Shown: one piece after another, positions 1 through 7,643 of the stretch | Layout: every line of letters starts with the position of its first letter | Position numbering within the stretch: position 1 is the first letter of the stretch | Source: JBEBGV01 sp040081265 | GTDB taxonomy: Bacteria > Acidobacteriota > Vicinamibacteria > Vicinamibacterales > UBA2999 | DNA length: 39,300 nucleotides | Direction of reading: 5' to 3' | NCBI GenBank assembly: GCA_040081265.1 | Contig: JBEBGV010000042.1 | Location: forward strand, 1-39,300 | Made by a program: the position numbers and the translations under genes | The notes under the pieces: model-generated | Seen by the model: the letters and a program-made list of their open reading frames with translations, nothing else | What the model was told of the DNA's origin: nothing | Databases searched by the model: none

Positions 1-810
1 CCTCTGGAGGTCCGCGACGGAGAGGCCGGCGAGCTGGTGGCGCTCGACGGCCTTGCGGGTCGCGAAGTATCGCTCGAGGTCGCGCGAGAGCGCGGGCGAG
101 AGCGATGACGTTGTGTCGAGCTGCAGCTTTATCAACGCCGCCTTCCAGGCGGACTGACCGAGCACATGGCGGGGATGCGCAACGATGACGGCCCACGTGG
201 GCAGGGCGCTGAGGAGACGCGCGTGCTCGCGGAGGAAGCGGATGAAGGCTGGGACGGTTGTGTCGGTCGCCAAGTGCACGAAGTGGGGCTCGGGGGGCGT
301 GCCGACGAGCGCGATGGGCAGCTTGTGCAGGAAGTATCGCGTGGTCGGAGGCGCGTCGCGCGCGACGAGGGTGCGGCGCGGGAGATCCTCAAGCGCGATG
401 TGGAACTCTCCGGTGAAAATCGCCACCTTGTCGGACTCGGTGGCGAGCCATGGGACGTTGGGTTGGGAGAGAACGACGTCAAGGAGCATGAGGCGACGGG
501 CGATGAGCGCGGGGCTGACGTGGCGCTGGTTGCGGTTGTGGTCGAGGGCGAGGGCGCGATAGAGACCGGGGTGATGCACGTGGAAGATGTCGCCGCGGTC
601 GGCGCGGAAGCGGAGACGCGTCGCGAGGCCGCGCGCGACGAGGTCCTCGAAGAAGTGCTGGGTGTTCTTGCCCTTCCGGGTTCCTGTGTAGTCGGTGTAA
701 TGCCGGCGGAGGCAGTAGCCGCTGTGGAGCGCGACGTGTACGAGGAATCGCGCCTGACGCGGCTGGAGGCCGAGTGCCTCCACGGCTTGGACGCGCTCCT
801 CGAAGGTCAC
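1..810 (-). CDS. Mobile-element-associated protein of unknown function (3' end outside window)
   Basis: An open frame of 270 codons runs from a GTG at 808-810 to the window edge without a stop. The GTG overlaps the TGA of the upstream gene (GTGA), the usual sign of translational coupling. The product begins VTFEERVQAVEALGLQPRQA and continues with a folded-looking sequence, while the other frames here are low-complexity Ser/Pro/Arg or Glu/Val shadows. The N-terminal part (about residues 1-80, with the segment QARFLVHVALHSGYCLRRHY) resembles a winged-helix unit. From memory, proteins of this kind sit directly after the replication-relaxation-like gene in integrative conjugative elements, so I link it to transfer or maintenance. 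No enzymatic motif was seen. The exact biochemical role is unknown. Confidence 0.7.
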   Translation of the reverse strand, partial: MTFEERVQAVEALGLQPRQARFLVHVALHSGYCLRRHYTDYTGTRKGKNTQHFFEDLVARGLATRLRFRADRGDIFHVHHPGLYRALALDHNRNQRHVSPALIARRLMLLDVVLSQPNVPWLATESDKVAIFTGEFHIALEDLPRRTLVARDAPPTTRYFLHKLPIALVGTPPEPHFVHLATDTTVPAFIRFLREHARLLSALPTWAVIVAHPRHVLGQSAWKAALIKLQLDTTSSLSPALSRDLERYFATRKAVERHQLAGLSVADLQR

Positions 811-1652
811 TTGAGCCACCGCAGGTGGTCGGTGTCGGCAGGGCGGCCGCCACGCTGGCTGCTCCCGGCGCGGTAAAGAGTGAAGCCGGCGCGGGCCTTG
901 CCGGCGATCTGCCCGCGCGAGTAGTGCTCGGTGATGATCTCGAGGTCGCGGTACTCGACGCGACCATCCTCGGTCTCGATCTCGAGGCGCAGGTCGGGGA
1001 TCTCGAGGTGACCGTCCACGATCGGCAGGTGGTGCGCCTCGGCGAAGGCGTGGCGGTCCTGGTGGAGGTCCTCGCGGTCAGAGCGGTTGAGGAAGCGTTG
1101 ATACTCGCGCTTGATCTCGTAGTCGAGCACGACCCTGGTGACGCGCCCGCCTTCGGCGGAGACACGCGCGGCCTGGTCTTGGAACGCGCGGTAGTACTGC
1201 ACGTCGTGCGCGAGTTCGCGCGGCTTGACGAGGCCAGCGTGATACTGCTGCCTAGGGTCGTCTGGGCTCTGGTCGCGATGGAGTTCGAGGAGCGAGCGTC
1301 CTTCGTCGGTCAGGACGATCAGGTGCGTCGGCTCGTGATTGACGATGCCGGTCCGGCGATCGATGAGGCGGTCTTCGACGAGGTGGCGAAGGTCGTGGGA
1401 CGTTGTGTCCTTGGCGAGGTCGCGTTCGGCGATGACGCGGAAGGTGCCGACGGTTCTGAGGATGTCCCATTCGGAGGCGCGGAGGCGGTAGGTGCGGTCA
1501 CGGCCGGCGACCTCGCGGCGTGTGGCGTTGGGTCCTTCGTGTCGGTCGCTCTCGGGGGCGTCGCGCGCGGTGATGGAGGGCGCGCGGTTGGTCGTGACGT
1601 TGTGTGCGGCCTCTCCTCTACTCTCCCGTGCGTCGTCTCCGCTGCGTGACAC
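807..1652 (-). CDS. Replication-relaxation-type winged-helix protein of a conjugative element
   Basis: A 281-residue protein with a GTG start directly behind the TGA of the upstream gene (TGAGTG), so the two are probably translated together. Residues about 1-50 are polar and low in complexity, and an internal start is possible. Residues about 55-120 form a winged-helix-like domain (LRASEWDILRTVGTFRVIAE, followed by a DLRHLV helix and a strand pair). The C-terminal half has a charged alpha/beta segment with VVLDYEIKREYQRFLN and IPDLRLEIETEDGRVEYRDL, reminiscent of a nuclease-like fold of the kind seen in mobilisation proteins. I recognise the family from conjugative regions of Acidobacteriota and Proteobacteria, where it neighbours the gene that follows here. 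DNA binding is likely. Nuclease activity is only inferred. Confidence 0.6.
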   Translation of the reverse strand: MSRSGDDARESRGEAAHNVTTNRAPSITARDAPESDRHEGPNATRREVAGRDRTYRLRASEWDILRTVGTFRVIAERDLAKDTTSHDLRHLVEDRLIDRRTGIVNHEPTHLIVLTDEGRSLLELHRDQSPDDPRQQYHAGLVKPRELAHDVQYYRAFQDQAARVSAEGGRVTRVVLDYEIKREYQRFLNRSDREDLHQDRHAFAEAHHLPIVDGHLEIPDLRLEIETEDGRVEYRDLEIITEHYSRGQIAGKARAGFTLYRAGSSQRGGRPADTDHLRWLK

Positions 1653-1949
1653 TCACTCCTCCCCGGCCAGGCGGTCGGCGAGGTCTCCGACGATGGTGTC
1701 GCCGGCGTGGAGTTGCTTCTCGACATGGGCGAGCTTGCGGCCGGTATCGCGCAGGAGGATGCGGCGACCGACGAGGTAGAAGAGGGCGAAGAGATTGATG
1801 AACAGGACCGCGACGACGGCGGCGAGATGCCAGAGGTAGCGGTCGAAGATGGCGCGGCGGTAGGGCGTCAGGAAGGCGAGCTGGTCCAGGGCGAGAAAGG
1901 CGAGGACAAGCAGCACGAGGGAGGCCAGGAAGGCGCTTTCACCGATCAT
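1653..1949 (-). CDS. Small two-helix membrane protein
   Basis: A 98-residue protein with hydrophobic segments at about residues 6-27 (FLASLVLLVLAFLALDQLAF) and 43-66 (AAVVAVLFINLFALFYLVG). These are followed by a basic, charged C-terminal tail that could form a short coiled coil (RKLAHVEKQLHAGDTIVGDL). It is the first visible gene of a tightly packed minus-strand set with the replication-relaxation-like gene. The frame stays open upstream of the chosen ATG and no good ribosome binding site was seen, so the true start could lie further upstream or the gene may have lost its 5' end at the cargo boundary. No family was recognised. A role in the conjugation apparatus or in membrane anchoring is guesswork based on position. 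Confidence 0.6.
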   Translation of the reverse strand: MIGESAFLASLVLLVLAFLALDQLAFLTPYRRAIFDRYLWHLAAVVAVLFINLFALFYLVGRRILLRDTGRKLAHVEKQLHAGDTIVGDLADRLAGEE

Positions 1950-2112
1950 CCTTCGGAGGGTAGTGAACGGAAGGCGTTGCGTTCTGTCGTGGGGGTGGCA
2001 GTACCGCGTCGTGCACGTTGGACGCGGGTGCGGTCAGGACGCGAGTGCCACGCCGCGTTGCACCCGCGCGCCCAAGCACGGCGGATGTAACGTGCCGAGT
2101 CCGTTCGACTAG

Positions 2113-2247
2113 CTCTCGCCCGCTGTTGCAGGCGCAGTGGACGCCATGCGGGGCTATGGCGCCGCGGTCAACGACAAAGAGGCTCCTGTGCTGGTCGACT
2201 ACCTCGCCAGGAACTTCGGCCAGAAGAGATCGTCCACCGACAAGTAG
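2113..2247 (+). pseudogene. C-terminal remnant of a c-type cytochrome-like protein
   Basis: A short plus-strand frame after the in-frame stop at 2110-2112 reads VDAMRGYGAAVNDKEAPVLV then DYLARNFGQ and ends at TAG 2245-2247. The ending (two short helices closing on 'VDYLARNFG') is what I associate with the C-terminus of small secreted cytochrome c or quinohemoprotein subunits of Acidobacteriota. The haem motif CxxCH is missing because everything upstream is gone. It lies exactly between the conjugation genes and the metabolic cargo, so it may mark a recombination junction. The assignment rests on a short match and is tentative. Confidence 0.4.
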
Positions 2248-2258
2248 CGTCATCCCCT

Positions 2259-3236
2259 CTACTGCTCTTTCCCTTCCGCCTCGAGGTAGACCTTCCTGAC
2301 CGCGTCCGGCAGGTTGTTGGTGGCGCGATACCAGTACTGGAACTCGCCGAGGCTGATGTTGCGCGGCACGTTCGCCAGTGACACACCGGCTTTGTGCAGA
2401 CGTCGCCCCTCTGAAACCAGGTTCTCGAGCGCCCGGCGGACATTGATAAGTTCCTCGCGCAAGACGTCTGGACTGTCAATGAAGCCGTGTCCGGGAACCG
2501 GGATCGCTGGTGCGAGCGCTTCGGCCTTCTTGATCGTCTCGATCCATTCAGACGGAAACGCGCTGAAGTTCCCGCCCATCGAGGGGTACAGCCTGTTGAA
2601 GTAGATCTCGCTCAGGAAGAGAACTCCCTGCGCGGGCAGATGAACGGCGAGATCCCCGCCGGTGTGGGCACGACCCAGAAACACAATCTGTATCTCGGTA
2701 CCACCCGGGCGCAGAGCCCGGCGATCGGTCACGGTCTCCTGGATCATCGGATTGCGCCACCCACCGCCTCCACGCCCAGCGGCAGCCGCACGTTCAATCG
2801 TGGCCTTCGACGTCGGATGGGCGATGTAGGTAACACCAGGTGGAAACGCCCCGTTGCCGGCGACGTGATCCGCGTGATCGGCGGCGATGATGACGTACCT
2901 GATCGGCTGGGATGTGAGCTTGGCAATCTCATCCACCATCCGCTTCGTCTTCGCCTGGTTGCCCTGCCCGTCAGCGACCAGCACGCCCTCGGTGGTGACG
3001 ACGATCAAGCTGTTGGTGGTGAAGCCGGTATTACCCGTGACATCCGGCCCCATCAGGTCTTCATAGCCGTAGACGTTGTCGGCGAGCTTGCGAACGCGCG
3101 GAAAGTCCCCAAGCGTCAGGTCCCGCACTGTGGCGTCTGCCGTCCGCACGACTTGTGCCTGAACCGCGCATGCGCTGACGACCACCAACGCCAGGCCGGC
3201 GCCAGCAAGAGAACGGAGCACCCATCGAAGCGACAT
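2259..3236 (-). CDS. Exported MBL-fold metallo-hydrolase lacking the first zinc histidine
   Basis: A 325-residue protein from the ATG at 3234-3236, which is preceded by a G-rich Shine-Dalgarno-like stretch. Residues 1-28 are a signal peptide ending near SACAVQAQ. The fold signature is visible: GVLVADGQ (strand and Asp near residue 90), AADHADHVAGN (residues 118-128), GRAHTGGD and PGHG. The usual HxHxDH has Ala in place of the first His, whereas His121, Asp123 and His124 remain. Substrate is unknown, and MBL-fold exported proteins range from lactonases to sulfatases. It is the last gene of the long minus-strand run. A truncated, internally deleted near-copy lies at 11260-11466. Confidence 0.85.
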   Translation of the reverse strand: MSLRWVLRSLAGAGLALVVVSACAVQAQVVRTADATVRDLTLGDFPRVRKLADNVYGYEDLMGPDVTGNTGFTTNSLIVVTTEGVLVADGQGNQAKTKRMVDEIAKLTSQPIRYVIIAADHADHVAGNGAFPPGVTYIAHPTSKATIERAAAAGRGGGGWRNPMIQETVTDRRALRPGGTEIQIVFLGRAHTGGDLAVHLPAQGVLFLSEIYFNRLYPSMGGNFSAFPSEWIETIKKAEALAPAIPVPGHGFIDSPDVLREELINVRRALENLVSEGRRLHKAGVSLANVPRNISLGEFQYWYRATNNLPDAVRKVYLEAEGKEQ

Positions 3237-3270
3237 CACACCCCCAGAAAATGACAAGGTCACCAACACG

Positions 3271-3744
3271 CTAGGAGAACCCGATCCAGCGACCGCCCGC
3301 ACCTACACCGAACCACAAGAGCAACGAAGTCAGACCCACGAACCGTCCGTAGAGCGAGTCTCGACATTCTCCGTCGGCACCAACGAGGCGTCGACGGGCG
3401 GAGTACGTGAAGGTGATCGCAGCGGCGAGGAACGTCATCTTCACCCAGAAGGCAGCGCTGTAGTAGCACTTGACGGCCTCGGACGAAAAGAGGAGAAGGC
3501 CGGAGACAAGCATCACCGCCACGGCAGCCACGAAGAACGGCTGGACGTCGCGGGCCAGAGTGGCTACCGAGCGCCGGCTCAGACCAAGGCCCAAGAGGCG
3601 CATGTCGACGAGCAGCACGGTTCCACCCAACACAGCCATCGCGACCAGGTGAAAGGACTCGATGACCGGGAACAGCCACAGCGAGTCCCGTATGGTCGCG
3701 CCCAGAGCTGAGTTTTCGCACCATTCGAAATAGGGCAGTAGCAC
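3271..3744 (-). CDS. DUF6644-like four-helix membrane protein (second copy)
   Basis: A protein of 157 residues from GTG 3742-3744, two bases behind the stop of the preceding gene and preceded by a GAGGGAG ribosome binding site. The sequence starts VLLPYFEWCENSALGATIRD, followed by hydrophobic segments at about residues 20-45, 60-82, 92-112 and 130-150. The motif SSEAVKCYYSAAFWVKM is typical of the family I know as DUF6644 (name from memory). Function is unknown. The family is found next to DUF6152 genes in Acidobacteriota, as here. It is a paralogue of the gene immediately upstream (3747-4301), so the two may form a heteromeric membrane complex (inference). The frame runs on upstream of the GTG, but there it overlaps the previous gene and has no family-like sequence. 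Confidence 0.75.
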   Translation of the reverse strand: MLLPYFEWCENSALGATIRDSLWLFPVIESFHLVAMAVLGGTVLLVDMRLLGLGLSRRSVATLARDVQPFFVAAVAVMLVSGLLLFSSEAVKCYYSAAFWVKMTFLAAAITFTYSARRRLVGADGECRDSLYGRFVGLTSLLLWFGVGAGGRWIGFS

Positions 3745-3746
3745 CG

Positions 3747-4301
3747 TTACTCCCTCAGGTCGTCGGTGCAGCCGGCGAGCGTCCTGACGAGATCTGACTG
3801 CGGCGTATCGCAGTCGAACCAGTTGTAGGCGATCATGCGGCCGGAAAAAATGACGGCCGCCCACAGGCACAGCGAGACAACGCCCGCCACTCGCGCCGCC
3901 CGAGGAAGAATGGGGGCACTATCCCATTCGACAACTCGCCGACCGACAGTCGCGTGAAAGACCCAGGCGTTCACGCCGGCAAGGATCAGCATGACGACCT
4001 TGGCCCGGAAGAACACGCTCTGATATGACCTGACCGGGATGCCGAAGAACAGCAGCGCTCCTGTGACTACCATGACGACGAAGCCTGCGACCATCCAGGG
4101 CATCAGGCGCGCGAGGAACTCAGAGACCGGGACGTCCCGCAGGGTCAGTCGGAGCAAGCGGAAGTCCCACAGCACGGCGATCCCCACGAAGACGCACAAG
4201 GAGAGCACGTGCGCGGATTCAATGATCGCGTATGCCCACAGCGACTCGTGGAGCGCGATGCTCCAGGGCGTCGCTTCGAGCCAGCGGCAGAAGGCGAGCA
4301 C
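3747..4301 (-). CDS. DUF6644-like four-helix membrane protein (first copy)
   Basis: A 184-residue protein from GTG 4299-4301, four bases after the stop of the DUF6152 gene. It begins VLAFCRWLEATPWSIALHES and has hydrophobic helices at about residues 20-45, 65-87, 100-118 and 138-155. The pattern 'WLEATPWSIALHESLWAYAIIES' matches the first helix of the paralogue downstream (WCENSALGATIRDSLWLFPVIES). The helix-3 region carries IPVRSYQSVFFRAKV in place of the AVKCYYSAAFWVKM of the second copy, so the two have diverged. The C-terminus (FDCDTPQSDLVRTLAGCTD) has two cysteines facing one side of the membrane. Role unknown; possibly a quinone or haem membrane subunit, but no axial histidine pattern stands out. 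Confidence 0.75.
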   Translation of the reverse strand: MLAFCRWLEATPWSIALHESLWAYAIIESAHVLSLCVFVGIAVLWDFRLLRLTLRDVPVSEFLARLMPWMVAGFVVMVVTGALLFFGIPVRSYQSVFFRAKVVMLILAGVNAWVFHATVGRRVVEWDSAPILPRAARVAGVVSLCLWAAVIFSGRMIAYNWFDCDTPQSDLVRTLAGCTDDLRE

Positions 4302-4305
4302 GAAC

Positions 4306-4710
4306 TCAGCGGGCCGGAGCGCCCGTTCCCGAGGAGCCCAGGAAGAAATTCTTCCCGTCCGGCAGCGTCACGTCCCTGCCGTTGGCCTTGTTCGAACCGT
4401 CTTTAGCCTGGAACCCATCGACCAGGATTCTAGTTCCAGGTTTCAGCGAGTCTTTGTTGATTCCCCGGCGTATCAGGACATTCGGTGTCCCGCACTCGAT
4501 CATCCAGGCGACGACGCTGCCATTGGCTTGTTTCACATCGATGTGAATCCACGCGTGAGGGTTGATCCACTGGACCCTCGTCACCGTGCCCTCCAGCTTG
4601 ACTGGCCTCTTCGCATCGAATTCCGCTGCGAACGCATGGTGGGCTGCGACCGGCCGCACTGAAAGGGTGAGCATGACACCGAGCAAGATGGCTGTCGCGA
4701 CTATTCGCAT
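4306..4710 (-). CDS. DUF6152-family periplasmic protein
   Basis: A 134-residue protein with a clear AAGGAG ribosome binding site before ATG 4708-4710. The signal peptide spans residues 1-23 (cleavage after PVAA), followed at once by the family start HHAFAAEFDAKRPVKLEGTV and the core VTRVQWINPHAWIHIDV. The family is a small beta-barrel (OB-like) secreted domain known as DUF6152 (name from memory), with no known function. The length is normal. It heads a DUF6152-DUF6644-DUF6644 set with four-base and two-base gaps. A second, frameshifted DUF6152 gene sits at 25114-25540. Confidence 0.85.
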   Translation of the reverse strand: MRIVATAILLGVMLTLSVRPVAAHHAFAAEFDAKRPVKLEGTVTRVQWINPHAWIHIDVKQANGSVVAWMIECGTPNVLIRRGINKDSLKPGTRILVDGFQAKDGSNKANGRDVTLPDGKNFFLGSSGTGAPAR

Positions 4711-4734
4711 AGTGCAGTCTCCTTCTACAGATCG

Positions 4735-5739
4735 TTATGGGCGACGCGCGCTGGTACCGGTTGCCTTCTCCTCTGCGCGAGCGCCTGAGAGGATGTTGGG
4801 GAGGCCGTAGTTGCCCTCATGACACGCGTACTCGAGCACCGGGCCCTTTGCCTGAGCCATGGACATCTCGAGGGTCCACGGACTCACGAATACCGTGGGG
4901 TCCTCTATCGTGGCCCGATACGTGATGGTCATCGCATCGGTGCGCGTGAACCGCTCCACGACTTTCAGGTTCTCGTCGCTCATGGTGTCGTAGCCGACGC
5001 CGAAGCGGCTGCCATGGTTGTCGAATCGCAGATTCGTCGTCTCGACGACCAACGTGTCGCCCTCCCAGTGGCCCCGCGAATCGCCGAGCCAGCGCGTGGT
5101 GCCGGCGGGCAGGTGTGGACGTCCGTCGAGCGGAATGATGCGGGCGTCGTGCACCATTTCGACCAGGATCACGACATAGTCGCGGGTTTGCACGATCTGG
5201 TAGTTGGCGTTGTAGGGCTCAGGCAGCATCGGAGGCCCTGCCGCACCAAAGAGCAGGCAGCGCTCGAGCATGGACCGGTTCTCAGGACCGTCTGCGGGAT
5301 GCAGGGCCCGGTCGGCGCGGATCGCCGCCCATTTTTCCTGCGCCGCCGGCGTCATGGGAGGCACCCGTCCGTCTTTCGGTTCGATGACGAGCGAGGTGCG
5401 CAGGCTCTTGACGACACCCACCCCACGCTCCATGAAGACATCGTTATACGAACCCACGTTCGGCGTCGCGCCGGGCGCTGGCCGCGCGGGTGGAGCGCTG
5501 GCCTGCTCGACGCGCGCCTTGACGTAAGCGGCCGCCTCGTCAGGCGTAAAAACTTCCTTCCCCGCAAGCGCAGCAGGTCGCTGCAAAGGCGTCAGCGTGG
5601 CATTGGTCCACGTCCCCTGGAGGTCCGGAGCCCCCCACGGTGTCCGCGGCACACTCGATGACTGAGCACGCCCTCCCACGACGACACCGAGCAACAGTGC
5701 CGTGGCGGCCAATCCAATCTCGATCCAACGACGAGTCAT
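4735..5739 (-). CDS. Secreted protein of the PDLxGxW / GxWxGDTLVV family (copy 1)
   Basis: A 334-residue protein with an AGGAGG ribosome binding site ahead of ATG 5739. Signal peptide residues 1-25 end at GRAQ. The mature part starts PRTPWGAPDLQGTWTNATLT. Conserved later motifs are RTSLVIEPKDGRVPP (about 115), ADGPENRSMLERCL (about 150), YQIVQTRDYVVILVEMVHDA (about 180), GHWEGDTLVVETTNL (about 225) and a C-terminal EYACHEGNYGLPNILSGARA. The pattern suggests a beta-rich, lipocalin-like fold (inference). I know the family from Acidobacteriota and steroid-degrading Gammaproteobacteria but not its function. It is about 55-60% identical by eye to the neighbouring copy, a recent tandem duplication. 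Confidence 0.8.
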   Translation of the reverse strand: MTRRWIEIGLAATALLLGVVVGGRAQSSSVPRTPWGAPDLQGTWTNATLTPLQRPAALAGKEVFTPDEAAAYVKARVEQASAPPARPAPGATPNVGSYNDVFMERGVGVVKSLRTSLVIEPKDGRVPPMTPAAQEKWAAIRADRALHPADGPENRSMLERCLLFGAAGPPMLPEPYNANYQIVQTRDYVVILVEMVHDARIIPLDGRPHLPAGTTRWLGDSRGHWEGDTLVVETTNLRFDNHGSRFGVGYDTMSDENLKVVERFTRTDAMTITYRATIEDPTVFVSPWTLEMSMAQAKGPVLEYACHEGNYGLPNILSGARAEEKATGTSARRP

Positions 5740-5762
5740 AGATCCTCCTCTGGCACGTTTCG

Positions 5763-6761
5763 CTATCGGACCTTCCCGCGAGTCCCGGCCTCATTCTCTT
5801 CGGCGCGTGCGCCCGAAAGAATACCCGCAAGACCGTAGTTGCCTTCGTGGCACGCGTACTCGAGGATCGGGCCCTTCGCCCGATCCAAGGAAATCTCAAT
5901 CGTCCACGGTGTGGTGTACACCGTTGGGTCTTCCACGGTGGCCCGATAGGCAATGGTCGTGGCGTCCGATCGCGTGAAACGCTCAACCACCCGCAGGTGC
6001 TCGTCACTCATCCCAATACCTGAACGGCCTCGGCTGGTGGACCTCAGATTCGTGGTTTCGACCACCAGGGTGTCGTTCTCCCAGTGACCTCGGGAACCGC
6101 CGAGCCATGTCGATGCATTCGCGGGCAGGTGCGCCCGCCCATCGAGGGGAATGATTCGCACGTCGTGGATCATCTCGATAAGAACGACCACGTACCGTGG
6201 AGTCTGCACGATTTGATAGTTGCTGTTGTAGCCCTCGGGCAGCATTGCGGGCCCTCCGGCGCTGAACAGCAGACACCTTTCGAGCAACGACCTGTCCTCG
6301 GGTCCGTCGGCCGGATGCAGCGCGAGCCTCTGACGCGCGGCGTCGAGTCTGGCCTGTGCCTCGGGAACCAGCTGCGGAATACGGCCGTCCTTCGGGTCGA
6401 TGACGAGCGACGTGCGTAGGCTCTTGACCACCTTCGGCTCGCGCTCGAAGAACAGATCGTTATAGGTCCCGACGTTCGGTGCCGCACCAGACGCTTGCGG
6501 TCGGCGATCGACATTGGACTGCTCGAGACGGTCTTTGATATATGCGGCCGCTTCATCAGACGTGAAGAACTCTTTGGACGCGAGCGCTGGTGGACGCTGA
6601 AGCGGCGTGAGCGTCGCGTTGTTCCAGGTGCCTTCAAGGTCAGGGTCGCCCCACGGCGTCCGAGCGACGCCGCCTCGCGACGTGTTCCCGCTGCATCCAG
6701 CCAGCAGGAGCCACAGCAAGGGAAGCGCGATGAGGCTCGCACGCATCCTGAGACACGTCAT
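5763..6761 (-). CDS. Secreted lipoprotein of the PDLxGxW / GxWxGDTLVV family (copy 2)
   Basis: A 332-residue protein. ATG 6761 has GAGG seven bases upstream. The N-terminus is a lipoprotein signal with lipobox LLAGC (Cys near residue 23), unlike copy 1 just downstream, which has an ordinary signal peptide. The body follows copy 1 almost motif by motif: TPWGDPDLEGTWNNATLTPL, RTSLVIDPKDGRIPQL, ADGPEDRSLLERCLLFSAGG, YQIVQTPRYVVVLIEMIHDV, GHWENDTLVVETTNL, VERFTRSDATTIAYRATVED and EYACHEGNYGLAGILSGARA. The differing anchors suggest the two copies work at different places (outer membrane versus soluble), which is inference. The spacing to the neighbouring genes is 9 and 23 bases, so they are one operon. 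Confidence 0.8.
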   Translation of the reverse strand: MTCLRMRASLIALPLLWLLLAGCSGNTSRGGVARTPWGDPDLEGTWNNATLTPLQRPPALASKEFFTSDEAAAYIKDRLEQSNVDRRPQASGAAPNVGTYNDLFFEREPKVVKSLRTSLVIDPKDGRIPQLVPEAQARLDAARQRLALHPADGPEDRSLLERCLLFSAGGPAMLPEGYNSNYQIVQTPRYVVVLIEMIHDVRIIPLDGRAHLPANASTWLGGSRGHWENDTLVVETTNLRSTSRGRSGIGMSDEHLRVVERFTRSDATTIAYRATVEDPTVYTTPWTIEISLDRAKGPILEYACHEGNYGLAGILSGARAEENEAGTRGKVR

Positions 6762-6770
6762 TCGCAGACC

Positions 6771-7583
6771 TCAGCGGGCCTGGCCGACCTGCTGTTTCCG
6801 AAACTGCCCGTACAGGAGTTCCTCGGCGAACTCCGCACACTTGAACTCCATCAGTTGCGCACCGGGCTCGAGGCGACGATAGAGCGGCATCTTGATGGTC
6901 CACGGCCGGGCAAACGTCTTCGCGTCCTCAATGGTGGCCTCGTAGTTGATTACATCCGGACTCGCGAGCGTGTACCGCTCAACCACATGGAGCACGTCGC
7001 TGTGGTGGTTACCAGCACGGTCAAACCACGTCTGGTCGTTGAGGCCCGTGACGTCGATGACGAGGGTGTCACCCTCCCATTTACCATTTGACCAGCCCAT
7101 CCAGCTGTCAATTGGTGCCGCCTCCGTGCCCCCCATGTTGATGATGCGAGCGGCCCCTGCGTACTCGTACACGATCATCAGGGACGTTGGTGACTGTACA
7201 ATTTGAAATGGATACGGCATGTACGTCGCGCGTGGGACACCCGGGAGATAACACTTGAGTTCCGGATCATCCTTCCAGCGATTGGCAACATTATTCGCTT
7301 TCGCGGCCACGGCTTCTGGCAAGTACGGTATAGCTCCACCGTCCACGACTCCGAGCCCTGGAGGAACGGCAGCCACGGCCCCAAGCTGCGCAGGCCCCGG
7401 ACCGGCCGCGTGGGTTTCCAGGTCCCAGTTCGCCGTATTCACGGCCTGCCAGATACCGTTCAAATCTGGCTTGCCGCCCGTCGCACTGGCGGACCCGGTC
7501 GGTCCACAACCGGTGAGCGCAATAACGACCAGACCGGCGACCATTTGCGCAGTTGCTGCCATACGTTGAGTAACACGCGGCAT
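6771..7583 (-). CDS. Lipoprotein related to the GxWxGDTLVV family (copy 3)
   Basis: About 270 residues from ATG 7581-7583, preceded by a GAGGGAG ribosome binding site ten bases upstream. ATG 7604 is an alternative with a weaker site. The lipobox VIALTGC follows a hydrophobic stretch. The mature protein starts GGKPDLNGIWQAVNTANWDL and keeps the family core: CYLPGVPRATYMPYPFQIVQ, IVYEYAGAARIINM, GKWEGDTLVIDVTGLND, HSDVLHVVERYTL, NYEATIEDAKTFARPWTI and a terminal MEFKCAEFAEELLYG. It is closer to the N-terminal domain of the 23495-25117 protein than to copies 1 and 2. Function unknown. Confidence 0.8.
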   Translation of the reverse strand: MPRVTQRMAATAQMVAGLVVIALTGCGPTGSASATGGKPDLNGIWQAVNTANWDLETHAAGPGPAQLGAVAAVPPGLGVVDGGAIPYLPEAVAAKANNVANRWKDDPELKCYLPGVPRATYMPYPFQIVQSPTSLMIVYEYAGAARIINMGGTEAAPIDSWMGWSNGKWEGDTLVIDVTGLNDQTWFDRAGNHHSDVLHVVERYTLASPDVINYEATIEDAKTFARPWTIKMPLYRRLEPGAQLMEFKCAEFAEELLYGQFRKQQVGQAR

Positions 7584-7643
7584 CAGGGGCAATCTCCCTC
7601 TCATCTCGCTACCAACCTCTCGAAGCGCCTTCCGGCAGGCCAA

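Noticed and set aside
166..876. Long plus-strand frame rich in Glu, Val and Gly opposite the left-edge genes
   Set aside because: It is the complement of the coding minus-strand frame; composition is artificial and there is no ribosome binding site or family match.
2095..2125. GTTCGA-containing stretch resembling a tRNA T-arm
   Set aside because: The nine-base T-loop consensus does not hold, and no acceptor or anticodon stem could be found around it.
1939..2253. Minus-strand frame of 104 codons
   Set aside because: It covers the cytochrome-like remnant and the border region and reads as low-quality sequence without motif.
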